DNA from: Rodentolepis nana
Taxonomy: Eukaryota > Platyhelminthes > Cestoda > Cyclophyllidea > Hymenolepididae
Direction: 5' to 3'
Assembly: GCA_900617975.1 (NCBI GenBank)
Contig: UZAE01000146.1
Span: forward strand, 1-33,618
Length of the DNA: 33,618 bases
Of the stretch, positions 9,240-20,400 are shown one piece after another. Within the stretch, counting starts at the first letter, position 1. Each line of letters opens with the position of its first letter. Position numbers and translations under genes: made by a program. The notes below the pieces were generated by a model that saw nothing but the letters and a program-made list of their open reading frames with translations, did not search any database and was not told where the DNA came from.

Positions 9240-11511
9240 ATAATTTGATAGACACTGTATAAACTATGTTGTACCGATTTTCCCAGAATCGTCCCTCTCT
9301 TATCTTTTATAGCGCGAATGTTTTTCCAAAAAAATTTCGAATACTATCACTTGGTACTTTATTAGCGCATTTTATTTGTATACATTTTATGGGGAATTTG
9401 ATATAAGTCAATGGATATCTTATTTGTTGTCTCCCCACAAATAGACTCGTTCTTATATTAAAATAAGCAAGTGTGATATTTAATGATTTTCTGTTAAAGT
9501 TGCTGTTTATGTGCACACTTGCAGTGGTTGGGCACTAACAATGATGAAAACCTTTGGAATAGAGTGATTAGCGCTCATTTTGTCGTTTTATTCTACTATT
9601 CCAAACTTTGTTTATGCTCATGAAGAGGTTTTGTGCGCTCAAAGGAAAGCTTATTAAAAAGCGCTTTTGAACAAGTTTGTGTGATACTATTGGTAATGAA
9701 ATTATGCTGAATAATTGCAAGTTAAAAGTCAACCAGATATGATTCATACTGCATTCTAAGTGTTAAGTGCACTAATAGCTTTGAAGTGTCTACAGGAAGA
9801 AATTGTAACTAGGCAAAGCTTTCATACAACTGTCAGATAGTTTTCTCGCATCGTCTACAATATAGTTGCCAGTTGGCACTCAGCGATTTTCAATGCTTTC
9901 TCTGAACGCACAACGAGGCCTTAATTAAAATTCATCTCAAGAAAAGTTCTTCACAGAAATTCGAAGCATTTACCACTTTAAGCATTTTTTTCGGATAACC
10001 AATTTGAGCAGTCTAGACAATTGATGCGTTAGAAAATGTGATCATAAAAGACCATTGGTTAATTGGAAATTCACATTGAGTTATTCCATTCCCAGGCAGG
10101 GGGGAGTTGAATTCGTTGGACTTTAGGTGTTGGCCTGTAGATAGCTAAATAGGAGGTATTTTCTGCTTCTCAAGGAGTAGTACCTTTAAATATCCCCTTA
10201 AAATTCTCGCAATGTACAATTCATAATTGGAAGTTAAAGTTATAAATCTGCATACATTTTGCGGTTTTTATGCAATATCACAATAGACCGACTTTATTTC
10301 GTAAAACGTTTATTTTTCATTCCATTTTTGGGCATTTCAACCCAAATAATAAAACGGAACGACCAGATTTAATTGAGTTTTAGTTGATATAAAGTTAACA
10401 ATGAGCATATATATCCTCGCAGAAATTTAAACAGAATTTACATTAATAAGCAGCGATTTCTTGAATCATGGTAGGTATTTATACTCACAGTGCATATTGA
10501 AAAATTAAAATCCTTTGAATAGACTAATAATTGCATTGTCAAACGTCTCAAGGTCTAAACATCTTTAGTGGGTTAAAATACATGTGAATTTCTTTGTAAA
10601 AAATAACAAACCATGCCATTAATTAAAGACGATTTATCATTCATCATTAATGACAGAATAGACGTTGTTTATAAATTTAAAGTAGCATGAGACAGTTCTC
10701 ATCCGATCTCTCCGGAATTAATGAATTAATCAATACAAATTCTAAAAAATATTTAATTGACAAGCAAGAAGGATCTTGTTGTACCTGTAAGTCTACTTGG
10801 CTTAAAAATTCCAATTGAACGAAATATAATGTCATTTTATCGAGTTTAATTTTTCTCTCCGTCATTAAATTAATAAAAATAGCTAGGAAATGTAAAAAAA
10901 TTCACAACTTTTGCAATTCATCATAATCTTTTGTAAATAAAGGACTTAAACACTTTGAAGTAAAATAATAAAGCGACTTATTGTTATCCTTTGGAAATTA
11001 GATTAGACTTATTCATTTCTGTACACTGCTATTTGGACAAACTGTGCAGAAATTTTCCCATTTATTTAACTTAAATTGTACAATTATCTTAGTTATTAAA
11101 TACACTGCACTTGTTTAAATTTGTCAAAGAGAAGCATAAACAAAAGACAATTTTAAATGCGAATTTAATTAGCCTATTTAAACCACCAATGATAAGAATC
11201 TTGATAAGTTAGAATTTTCTCTGCACATTTATATTTTGCGTTGAAATAGTTGGAGATGCAGATTTTCAGCTTGATACAAATTGTACTAAAGGCACTTTTC
11301 GAATGTCTAGCTCCGAATAAGCTGAATTTGAATTTGTATTAGTATTGAATTTCATAGCTTGATAGTTCATTTATTTTGCATAGTTCCTGCCGGGTAACAG
11401 ATCAAAACTTGCTGCATTGTAACACTGAATATATTTTAATCACTCGTATGGCTAAAACAAAGTGTCAATAAGACAACAACTAAGAGTGAGCTTCGTGTAT
11501 ATATGCTTAAG

Positions 11512-11520
11512 TATATATAC

Positions 11521-11557
<37 letters not shown>
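11512..11557. repeat. (AT)n microsatellite
   Basis: Alternating TA repeats interrupted by two TAC units, about 46 bp. Likely length-polymorphic and able to form cruciform or Z-prone structure. Confidence 0.95.
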
Positions 11558-12117
11558 GGATTAAAATATTTAGCTTGTTTGGGGGTGCAGAGAGCGTACA
11601 TATGGACTGAAACTGTCATTTTATCTGTTTTAGGGAAGCGTACCTAATCTCTCTAATCAGACGGATAAAGTGGATCCCCATGCCATAGATAAGTTACGAC
11701 GAATTGCACACATGAGAGATCTCTATAGAAATGAATATATGTAACTGTTTCTGAACGCTTATATGATGTTAATGTATGCTAATTGTTTGAAAAAAAGAAA
11801 ATCTATGCTACAAATAAAGATTTTTGAAATCGATGTGAAACAGATTGTAATTGACCAAAGTTATTTTTACTTATAATAAGCGGCGCGTTTAATTTTTTCG
11901 CACTTCTAAGATTCCAGAATCGAAGATTGGTTGAAAACTTAAAGAAAGATGGCAATTTAAGTAAGGCAAAGGCAGGGAGATTAAGTAATCGAAAATAATA
12001 ACACTTCATATGAAATAAGCAGTAATAAGACAGCCCATATTTCTCTTTAAAATGCTGGAATAGCTGCTGCGAAATCTGGGGTTCCTAATTCTGGTTACCA
12101 TGACCTAATCATTGGGA

Positions 12118-12134
12118 GGGGGGGGGGGGGGGGG
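12118..12134 (+). repeat. 17-base homopolymeric G tract
   Basis: Uninterrupted G run followed by AGGG, one of several G tracts in the window. Confidence 0.95.
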
Positions 12135-13109
12135 AGGGAATTGGATGGGAATGTTAGGTTGAAAATCCAGTAGATTAAGTGAGCATTTTAAACTTTCAAC
12201 TAGATAGTCAGGTGAATTTCAACAATAACATATAGCTTTCAATTAAGCACGTGCATTGTAAATTAAACATTAATAGATTTTCGAATTTCTTTTGTAATTC
12301 TTTTGAAACGTATATTGAGTTCAAGTACCCTCCTGGCAAATCAGGCAGACTCATTTAAAGACAACCCCAAGGCCATATATAGCATAGGTATTAATAATTA
12401 ACATACGTAACTACAGCTAAATTGTCCACGAATGAGGATATTTACCTTTGGCAGGGTGGAATAGGGTTCTATGTTGATAGAGCCTTTTTAAACAGCGTCA
12501 TTTTAGAAACAGCCAGCAGCATACATAGGTGCTGCTTTACGGAAATGGAAAAGATGGATAGAGCAACCCAATCGGAGATAAATCGTGTCTCAAAAGCGTA
12601 CTTTATTTTTAGAAGTAATGATATACTAAGAACAGTCCCGGGAATATGATGAATCACATGTTCTCGTTCAGCCCTCCCCCCCATCTAAAATCGCCCAAAT
12701 AATGCATTTAAGAGAGTGTATTTTACAGACTCTCAGCTTCACTCGCAAACACTCATATTAAGCAAATTTAGCCATTTAAAATGATGAAAACCTCAAGGAA
12801 AATTACTAAGAAATGCTCGTTATAGTTTTACTGTTACAGAAAGTGAACTAAGGCTTTGGGTGACATACTAGGATAAAATGTCTAATATGTTGGGTATTAA
12901 AACAATCTAATTGAAGCAGCTATTAATGAAAGACGATTGCTTCCTTTGATTGACATGAGTGCGACGAAAGCGAGTTCATATTTTCAGTGTTGATGTAACG
13001 TCTACGGGTAATCAATTTTCTCAGGTTGCCCCAATTTCTCTCTCTCTTTAATAGACTTTAGATGTGCTTCAAAGATGAAGACGTTCACAATTATTTAGAT
13101 ATCGTAAAT

Positions 13110-13610
13110 CAACTTCACTTCAGCTTCTTATCGACGACCTATTCATTTTGATTCTCGATCTTATACGTTGTGAATCGATTCAGACTCGGCATACTTTTCT
13201 ACTCGGCATCCAATGTGCAAAATCCTCGTAGTGGACTCAAATATGTTGCAGAATCAGGAAGAGTAATTTTTTCTTTGAATGAACCTACAAATAGCCGATT
13301 ATCTTTCAAACGAGAGTATCCACTGTCCATGCAAGAGTAACAGTTATGAAGAATGTCACTAACATTGGAACTCCCTCCTTACAAAGTTATTGCTGCTAGA
13401 ACTGGAAAGAAAATTGGTTCAAAGATGACTTCTGGTGAGGAGTAGTTACGAACAGTGCCCAAATGGTAAGAGAGTGCTGACTAAGTAGAAACAGAGATAT
13501 GGCTTGTAAATACTGGCGAATGCTAATTCATGTAAATGTGTTTACAAAAGCATTAATGGTTCACCATTCGAGCTTCAAATCGACAATGACTCCTATGCCA
13601 CCATCACCTC
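13110..13610 (+). pseudogene. Degenerate coding-like segment, family uncertain
   Basis: Several consecutive open stretches in different plus frames read as protein-like but are broken by frameshifts and stops. From about 13124 there is a hydrophobic run with LLIDDLFILILDLIRCES. From about 13209 comes KYVAESGRVIFSLNEPTNS. From about 13317 comes RVTVMKNVTNIGTPSL. Near 13540-13610 there is LIHVNVF in one frame, then INGSPFELQIDND in the next, ending at AAG|GTAGAT. The last pair resembles the closing strands of filamin-type immunoglobulin repeats (V-x-V-x(n)-GSPF). That is only a resemblance. The segment may be a decayed gene or transposon fragment, or a group of unannotated small exons. Confidence 0.25.
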
Positions 13611-15038
13611 GCCCAAGGTAGATGCTTAAATTTTAAAATAATGTAATTAAGGTGATGTTTGCATCTCAGCGGATTGATGCGACGTGAGGCTACATCCGAA
13701 GTGAAGAGACTCAGCCGAAACCAGTTTCTTCTTGAACTCGGCTCTAACTAACCATCTCGGGGCCCATTTACATTACAATATAATTGAGGTGACAGAATTA
13801 CATTCAGGATAGTTCAATGTCAATTTAATTTTCCAGAAACAAACAGATGAATCGTTTATATTCATAAGGAATTCCCAACTCGTGATGAACCAGAAACGTT
13901 GGTTACAGAACCAAATATGCAACTTGAATCAAAACCATTTGCCAAATTTTGCTCCGATTCATTGGACAGTAACCATAGGGCGTCCGTTGTATAATAACTT
14001 TAAACGTCAAAATTTAAAAAAGATCAAAACACCATTCAATCTGACACGATGAGAACCCAAAGAGCGTATATGGTGTGCATGCCAATGAACATCATTTAAA
14101 TCATAAATGAGCAGCAGCCACTGTCAACAAACGATATGGCGGAAATTTCCTCTAGATGAAGGCAAAAAGACATTTGGGTTCAGGACGTGGGGACTTGATT
14201 CATTGAAAGACATCGTTCTTGAATTAGTTTTCACGTTATTGATTTCCTTTTCGTTTTATGATTCACATTCCATGGTCCCCGACGTAAAGAAATGACAAAA
14301 TCGGAAAGATCAACATATCTCCCCCCCCAGTACTATGGGGCTCAATGGCATTCTTCTCGAATGGGTGGGTTGATCTAACGGAAGAGGGGGAATACGATTA
14401 GAACAATGTACTTGTTCGCAACATACAAATGAGCATTATTTCCCAAAGTTGATATTTCTTTGGAAGATTTTTAATTTTAAGCCTTCAGATCTCTTCTGTT
14501 TGTAAAAAATTGTAAATATTTCAGTTGTAGATTGGTCTATCGTCGAGAAAATGTGCTTTCTGTTTTGAACTGATGATTTTGGTTGCATTGTACTGTTATG
14601 CTGTGGGATTGTATTTTTAATAAGTGCGATTTCATAGGGAGTTAAGGAGTCGTTTCGGTCACAACAATGATAGTTAGAAAGTTAAATATGAAAGAAAAAT
14701 TTATATAATAATTACGGAACAGTTTAGATTCCAAAAAATAAAACTATTTAAACAAATCAGCCTAAAATTGCACCGCCACACACATGAGAAACAAGCATAA
14801 AGTAAACATGTATCAGAAGCCTCCAAGTATGACGTTTCGTAATAAAATTATAAAGAGTTAGGACAATTTGAACATTCTAAAAGTGAAAAACTGCTGCAAA
14901 TCTTCATGCGGGTTTTTTTGGAATACTTGCAATTTTTTCAGCAGTTACTGTTGTAGTGGAATGCCACACTACTAAACCTTAATTTAAACTCATTAATTCC
15001 TATGGCAAAATACCTAAGCATAAAAGGATCACAAAGTT
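13611..15038. other. Non-coding stretch
   Basis: No supported gene. The plus frame at 14107-14295 starts at an ATG and is open for 62 codons but has no family signal. An 8-base C run is at 14321-14328. The rest is AT-rich. Confidence 0.45.
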
Positions 15039-15260
15039 AGCTAAGCTACCTCAATGATATAGAGGAAACAAATTCAAGGCGTTGACTACGTTTATTTGAG
15101 CTGCGTAGAACTGGCACGCAGGTTAGGCATTAAATACACTTTTGGCTGCGTTGTTTATATGAGAGGTTTCTAGGCTCACTGATGTACACGCTGCCTAATG
15201 TGCTCTGAGGCACGGCCTCACTTGATGACTACTGAATCAGCAGCACGCCGATATCTCCAG
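15039..15260 (+). repeat. Dispersed repeat copy B (probable mobile-element relic)
   Basis: Second, diverged copy of the repeat at 5033-5340 in the same orientation, recognised by AGCTAAGCTA (15039-15048), AGGAAACA (15063-15070), TACGTTTATT (15087-15096), a GGCTCACTGAT stretch near 15172 and GCACGGCCTCAC near 15210. It lacks the internal 40-bp duplication of copy A. No coding capacity. Boundaries are approximate. Confidence 0.4.
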
Positions 15261-15480
15261 AATGCTCTAGAGTGCACAGTAATCTTCAAAGGCTGTACGA
15301 TTTATGTTGGCAAGAAAGGCTATTTAAAGGAAGTAATAGTAAATTGTTGCAATTCAATGCAATAATTTATAGCATATTTGAATCAGTAACATTTTAAGGA
15401 GTAGCTCACGTTATATAAAAAGGCTATAACCTGTCATAGAAGTAGTTTAAAACACATTGATATAGATATTGCTAAATCAG

Positions 15481-15696
15481 TTTCATTCGGTATTTGAAAA
15501 ATGTGAAGGGGTACGCGTTCTACCGAATGAGATTTTGAAATTCGCTAAGGAAGTAAACACATTCACTTCTACGATTTACGACAGTGGAATTACGGAAACC
15601 GCGCAGAACATTTATTATAGTATGTCCAGTCATACGATTGCTGTGAATCGAGATGTTTGGTCAAAGGTAACCTCAGTTCAAGCTGTTATAAAATAA
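15481..15696 (+). CDS. 3'-terminal exon of an unidentified plus-strand gene
   Basis: An open frame of 71 codons follows AATCAG (acceptor AG at 15479-15480) and runs to a TAA at 15694-15696. There is no ATG near its beginning and an in-frame TAG 12 codons' worth or less upstream, so it must be entered by splicing or be a fragment. The peptide looks genuine: VFEKCEGVRVLPNEILKFAK, then EVNTFTSTIYDSGITETAQ, then NIYYSMSSHTIAVNRDVWSK. It is helical, soluble, and without membrane segments. An AATAAA lies 25 nt past the stop, which supports a real 3' end. Size and helical character would suit a small adaptor-complex subunit, but I do not recognise it. Upstream exons were not located. Confidence 0.45.
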   Translation, partial: FHSVFEKCEGVRVLPNEILKFAKEVNTFTSTIYDSGITETAQNIYYSMSSHTIAVNRDVWSKVTSVQAVIK

Positions 15697-15720
15697 ATTT
15701 TCGAAGAATTCCAATCAACA

Positions 15721-15726
15721 AATAAA
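15721..15726 (+). promoter_or_regulatory. Poly(A) signal AATAAA for the 15481 exon
   Basis: Canonical hexamer 25 nt after the TAA of the terminal exon. In AT-rich DNA the hexamer is common, so support is positional only. Confidence 0.4.
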
Positions 15727-16365
15727 TAACAGATTAATTGTTTTATGTTGATGAACATTCCTAAAAGTTAAAAAATAGATAAATACGTCATATTATGACG
15801 ACATTAATTATTAAAGCATGTAAATAGCTCTCAAGATAATTATTGTTTATAGTTAGTTTTGGTTAGATAGATCGATTTGTTTTGAAATTAAACCGGGTTT
15901 GCCATAATTCATATCGGTTTATCCTGTAAAGTTTGGTAATAAATGGGAAGCGTGATTTTTACTATGTCGGCGACGGCGAAATTATAAAAAATGAAATCGA
16001 TTATTATTTGTAACGGAAAATTTCGAAGATTTGCCCAACGTAGATATAAATTTAGTGACTCGTAAATATTTACATTGAAAATAGGATTGCATAAAAATTG
16101 AATCTGAAAATAAATGTTAACTATATGAATAAACTCCAATAAACTGGGTAGTCATGTTTAATAAGTCTAATTATTAAAATGTACACCATGTTGACGATAA
16201 TATTTTAGGTTTATTCCAATAAATAATTAAATGAATAAATACACACTTGAGATGTTTTAGTTATTTTATAATCTTTCAAGGTAACTTTTATTTAACCTAA
16301 CTTAAATGACCTCTATTATTCATACTTCTATTGGCCAAGTACAACTCTAAAGGTCGTTTGTGGAT
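15727..16365. other. Intergenic stretch and presumed E-Syt promoter / 5' UTR
   Basis: AT-rich with no coding signal; the minus frame at 15909-16139 is low-complexity. The E-Syt promoter and 5' UTR should be here. I see no clear TATA box, and a 5' non-coding exon or spliced-leader acceptor cannot be ruled out. The short gap to the preceding poly(A) signal (about 640 bp) means the two genes are tightly spaced in the same orientation. Confidence 0.4.
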
Positions 16366-17466
16366 ATGGACGAAGACCAGGTAGAACCCGATAAGAAGTC
16401 AGTTAATTTTGACATTCTTTCAACAATACGTACTTATGTCAAAATTATAACCGGTTGGGTTGCTATATGGGGTCTTGGATATTACAAATTCAGTCCCAGC
16501 TGGGTTGCCTTAGCTGCAATCGGCTACATGGGATATGTGCGTGCGTACGAGAAGCGAAGATTAACCGGATTAGTTATGAAGGCATTAAGCAAAGATGAAA
16601 AGCAATCGATAATCAACAACATTGGTAGCCATGAATTGCCGTCATGGGTCTATTTCCCTGACGTTGAACGTGCCGAATGGTTGAATAAAGTGATACAACG
16701 AATGTGGCCCTACATAACGGAGTATGTTAACAAGATTTTGGTGGAAACGGTGCAACCCAAAGTCAATGATAGCTTACCGTCTTCTTTAAGACCATTCATT
16801 TTTCTACGAACAGATCTTGGTGATGCTCCACCACGTATTGGTGGAGTGAAAGTCTACACCGAAGAAAGCATTCGAAGAGATGAAATCGTGTTGGACGTGG
16901 ACTTAATGTAAATTATATTATTGTCAAATTTATTTTGTAGGCTGTATAGCGATGCCCGAATCAAAGTTGCCGTAGGAAAAATCGTCGCAGGTGTTAAAGA
17001 TTTTGAGGTAAGAATTCGAACATCTCTCTGCCGATGTTTGTTCGATTGTCTTCATTTTTAACTTAGCATATTTTATTAATTTTAGCTTCGGGGAACTCTA
17101 CGGGTTTCAATCAAACCTCTTGTTCCTAAAATTCCTTTTGTCGGGGCCGTGACTGTGTTTTTCCTTGATAGTCCGGTAGGTAGATATTTACGCAAGTATT
17201 ATCGTTTTACTAGTATATAAGCTTTCTTCTGACCCACCTTGGAAATATTTTGGCAATGCCAGGACTTCAGTACGTCTACTAAGTTTTACATTTGCGACCC
17301 CCCTCCTCCCCCACTCTTTATATTTCCTCATTTTTTCTTTTTTAGGCAAACTCTTTACCGAACAGTTCAAGACGTTGTGAATTCTCTCTGCGTTCTTCCA
17401 AATCGAATTTCTGTTTCACTTTTTGATGATATAATTCTTCAACAGGTTAAATTCCCATCTGCACAG
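16366..17466 (+). other. E-Syt exons 1-5: membrane hairpin and SMP domain
   Basis: Residues 1-292. Residues 22-58 form two hydrophobic stretches around a short turn (VAIWGLGYYKFSPSWVALAA), the ER-embedded hairpin of the family, followed by the basic YEKRR. The SMP domain starts at LPSWVYFPDVERAEWLN (91-107), the diagnostic opening of this domain, and continues through LRPF, EIVLDVDLMLYSDARIKV and the KIPFVGAVTVFF segment. It ends with NSLCVLPNRISVSLFDD. The four introns here are 33, 78, 38 and 76 nt, far shorter than most of those in the C2 part. Exon 4 (56 nt) was placed because its LTHLGNILAMPGL matches the conserved LTNLLxxPGL segment and restores the exact spacing known in vertebrate E-Syts. 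Confidence 0.93.
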
Positions 17467-20400
17467 GTTTGTTCACAATTTCTAATTAAATTTATTTCTA
17501 TTTTTGCTATTTTTCGGATCCTATAGTACTCATAATTTTTTATACTGGGTAGGTCTTATTTCATTTGTTCAAAGGCGACTTTTCGAGAGTTAATGTAGTA
17601 TCTTACATACTTGATGGTTTAATAAAAAAATCGAATTATGCATATCTCTTGACTGGTAAATTTCATTATTTTACTATCTTACACGTTTATTTGTTTTAAA
17701 TATTAAACTTATTTGTTATTTTAAATACACACCTTCAAATTCTCAATGTAGTACTTCATTATTGTACTTTTGCCATTAATTCTTTTTTACCTTTATGTGT
17801 ACTATTCAGTCCACTTACTAGTTTATACTCAAAAGCCATTTTTTAATTTTCTAGCAAAAATCGTTCCTTTTGTATAAATGTACGAATGTCTCATTAGTAC
17901 CTGCTTTCTTTAAATTCACTTTTATCTGCCGTTTAAGCGTTTTTTTGTCGCAGTCATTTTTCCTCATTTATTTCTATCGCAGTTGTCTTCCTAATTTACC
18001 TTGGTCAAGGCTCAGCAACATGTAATTCATTTGCTCGTAAACATTTACCATTTTTTCCCAAATTTATCACTTGACTTGGATTATTTGGACTGATGAGTTT
18101 ATAATCATGGCAGGAACATAAAATAGTCTCAATATGACTGATATCACATTTTTCGGTACATTTAGGTGAAATGCAACTTAATTCAGGCTAATCGTGTATT
18201 GTTTTATCCTCTTCTTATGCAAGGTCTATTTTCGTGGTGAATAATTGATTAGCATCGATCAGTGTGCTCCGTAAAGTGATCTTCTAATTTAGCCTCATTG
18301 TCAATTAAATTCTCGATGGGCAAAGTTTTACTTTACTCGCGGTATGCTCTAACTATTGTTTCTATATGACGTTGATGTATTTCCACTTAATTCTGCGTTT
18401 AAAGTTGTGACTTCTTCGTTAAGGAGCGGGATACTTGTCCTATACATTGACTCTATGAATGATTATAAATCGTGTTATGTTCTATTGAAATTCTTAATGA
18501 ACTTGCCTACTTTTCGAATTCCAGGGCGCAGTTCGAATTGAAATTATTTCTGCCAATGATCTTGTGGCCTCGGATGTGAATATAACTGGAAAATCTACAT
18601 CAGATCCCTACTGCATTGTCAGGGGTACGTTATATTTTATTATCATTTCAAATGGCAGGCCTTATGTTATTTACTATTTCTACGATTTAATTGACAAAAA
18701 TGAGGAAATACTCATTTAGTATCCTATCTGTATCAGCATGAAAAAAGTGGTTGATCATTTTGTCATTGCGCAATTATGTACGCGACCGGTATGTTTTTTC
18801 GGTACACATAATTAATTTCCGCTTAATTGCATATTGATTCGCCTCCTTTGAACCATGGTCTGCAGTTTAAACCGCCAAAAGTCGTTGAAAGGCTACGACA
18901 CGAATAAATGTATACCAGCTTAGTGGGTGAAGGAAGTGCAGATTTTTTGCAGGACTAGTTTATTTGGATTCCGATTTCTCAATTGTCTATGACGTGGTAT
19001 GTGGACCGAGTTTTATGCAAGCACTCTTAATTTCTAACCTCTGGCGCTGGATAGATTTGAATCTTATTATTGAATTGAAAATGAGATGCTATTATTGTTT
19101 TGTGGAAGCGGTTGGAGGTGTGTTGGGCTTATTTGCAATCAGCCTGACGTCAATTCATCCTTAGTTCTATGAATAATAAGTAGTGACAAGCGCATTGACT
19201 TAAATTAGTCTACTTTTTATTCATATCTGTCCATCTTTTCACTCTTACTATGCAGACATGTTCCGGAATATGGAGGGGAATCGGCTAATGTGGTTTGATG
19301 ATAAATGAGGTTTACTTTGAGCTGTCAATGCTCTCATAAATAATACAAATCCCTTTGTATTGTCCTAATGTTCAAATTATGTGTATTGACTTCCAGATTC
19401 GTAGAAGATATTGTATGTTCAAGAAATTCAGAATCAGTTGACTTGTGTCTGTGGTCAGTCACGCCACTTTGACTTTTTTTCTCATCTTGCCACAGCAGTG
19501 CTCATTCAAGGTGGAGAAGTTAAACGAGTAAAAAAGTTTTGACAGATTTTGCATACCAATTAGACTAATCAAAAAGTGTCTAAGTGATTAAGTAGGGTAG
19601 TTGTGTTTATTTTTTTCTGCAATTGTGAATAATTGAGATATTAGGGTGTGTAATCAATTTGTCTAAATTTTGTGGTAATTAATCATTTTTTTTCAGTCTT
19701 CATTTCTAATTTGTCTGTCTTCAATACTAGTTTTTAGCCGATATTTTTATTGGACAATCTATGAAAATAAGGAGATGGTGCATTCGCGAGAAATTAATAA
19801 TATCCGTACACACATATTACTCTCTATCGTCAACATGGGATGCCTATGGACTTGCTTATTACACGCACAAAGTCTAATTATAATCTATTACAGTCTAGGC
19901 TTATTCTCTAAGAACGGTTAAATTAGTATTGCTTTATTTCAAATTGATCTTTGCCATTTATTGTCAAATCTTTAAATCTTCCATACGTCTTAAATGCTTA
20001 CAGTTGGTGCCGAGAAATACACAACGAAAGTTAAGAACAAGACTCTAAATCCAACTTGGAATGAATGCTTCGAGGTAAGTGCGATTATATATATAAATAT
20101 ATATTTCGGGATATATATTATTGTTACTATGTCTCAAATCACTAACTTAGAAAATTCTCCTAATCAAAACCTGACTACTACGACGCAGGTTTTTTGATTC
20201 TGTCTTTTTATACGGACATTTTTTACATATGTAGGCAATTTTACGTCTTGATTGGTATTTAGTTTACTATCGTCTTGTCTTAAAAAAATAATATTTTATG
20301 AGGCGTGGGATGCATCACTATTTTTAATGAAAATTTTGCAGATACGTTAGCAATTAATGAAAGGGCATAGGACATGAAAAGTAGTTAATAACTACTAAAA

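Larger units (their letters stand above)
9240..13109. other. Long non-coding stretch
   Basis: No supported gene in nearly 3.9 kb. Contents are AT-rich DNA, an (AT)n microsatellite at 11512-11557 and a 17-base G run at 12118-12134. Open frames at 10677-10865 (minus), 11803-12009 (minus) and 12422-12649 (plus) have no ATG in a good place, no family motif and AT-driven composition. If the terminal exon at 15481 or the ORF at 8658 belongs to a longer gene, this would be intronic. Confidence 0.5.

Noticed and set aside
10677..10865. Minus-strand frame with an acceptor-like CTTACAG as a terminal exon
   Set aside because: The peptide after the acceptor is only about 35 residues, AT-biased, and has no motif; no partner exon was seen.
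12422..12649. 75-codon plus frame
   Set aside because: It starts at TTG, not ATG, has no splice context and no recognisable family.
5033..15260. The two dispersed repeat blocks as paired LTRs of one 10-kb element
   Set aside because: They are too diverged for LTRs of one insertion, the boundaries do not match, and no gag or pol coding sequence lies between them.
16360..16365. GTG at 16360 as the E-Syt start
   Set aside because: Nuclear animal genes start at ATG in nearly all cases and an ATG follows two codons later.
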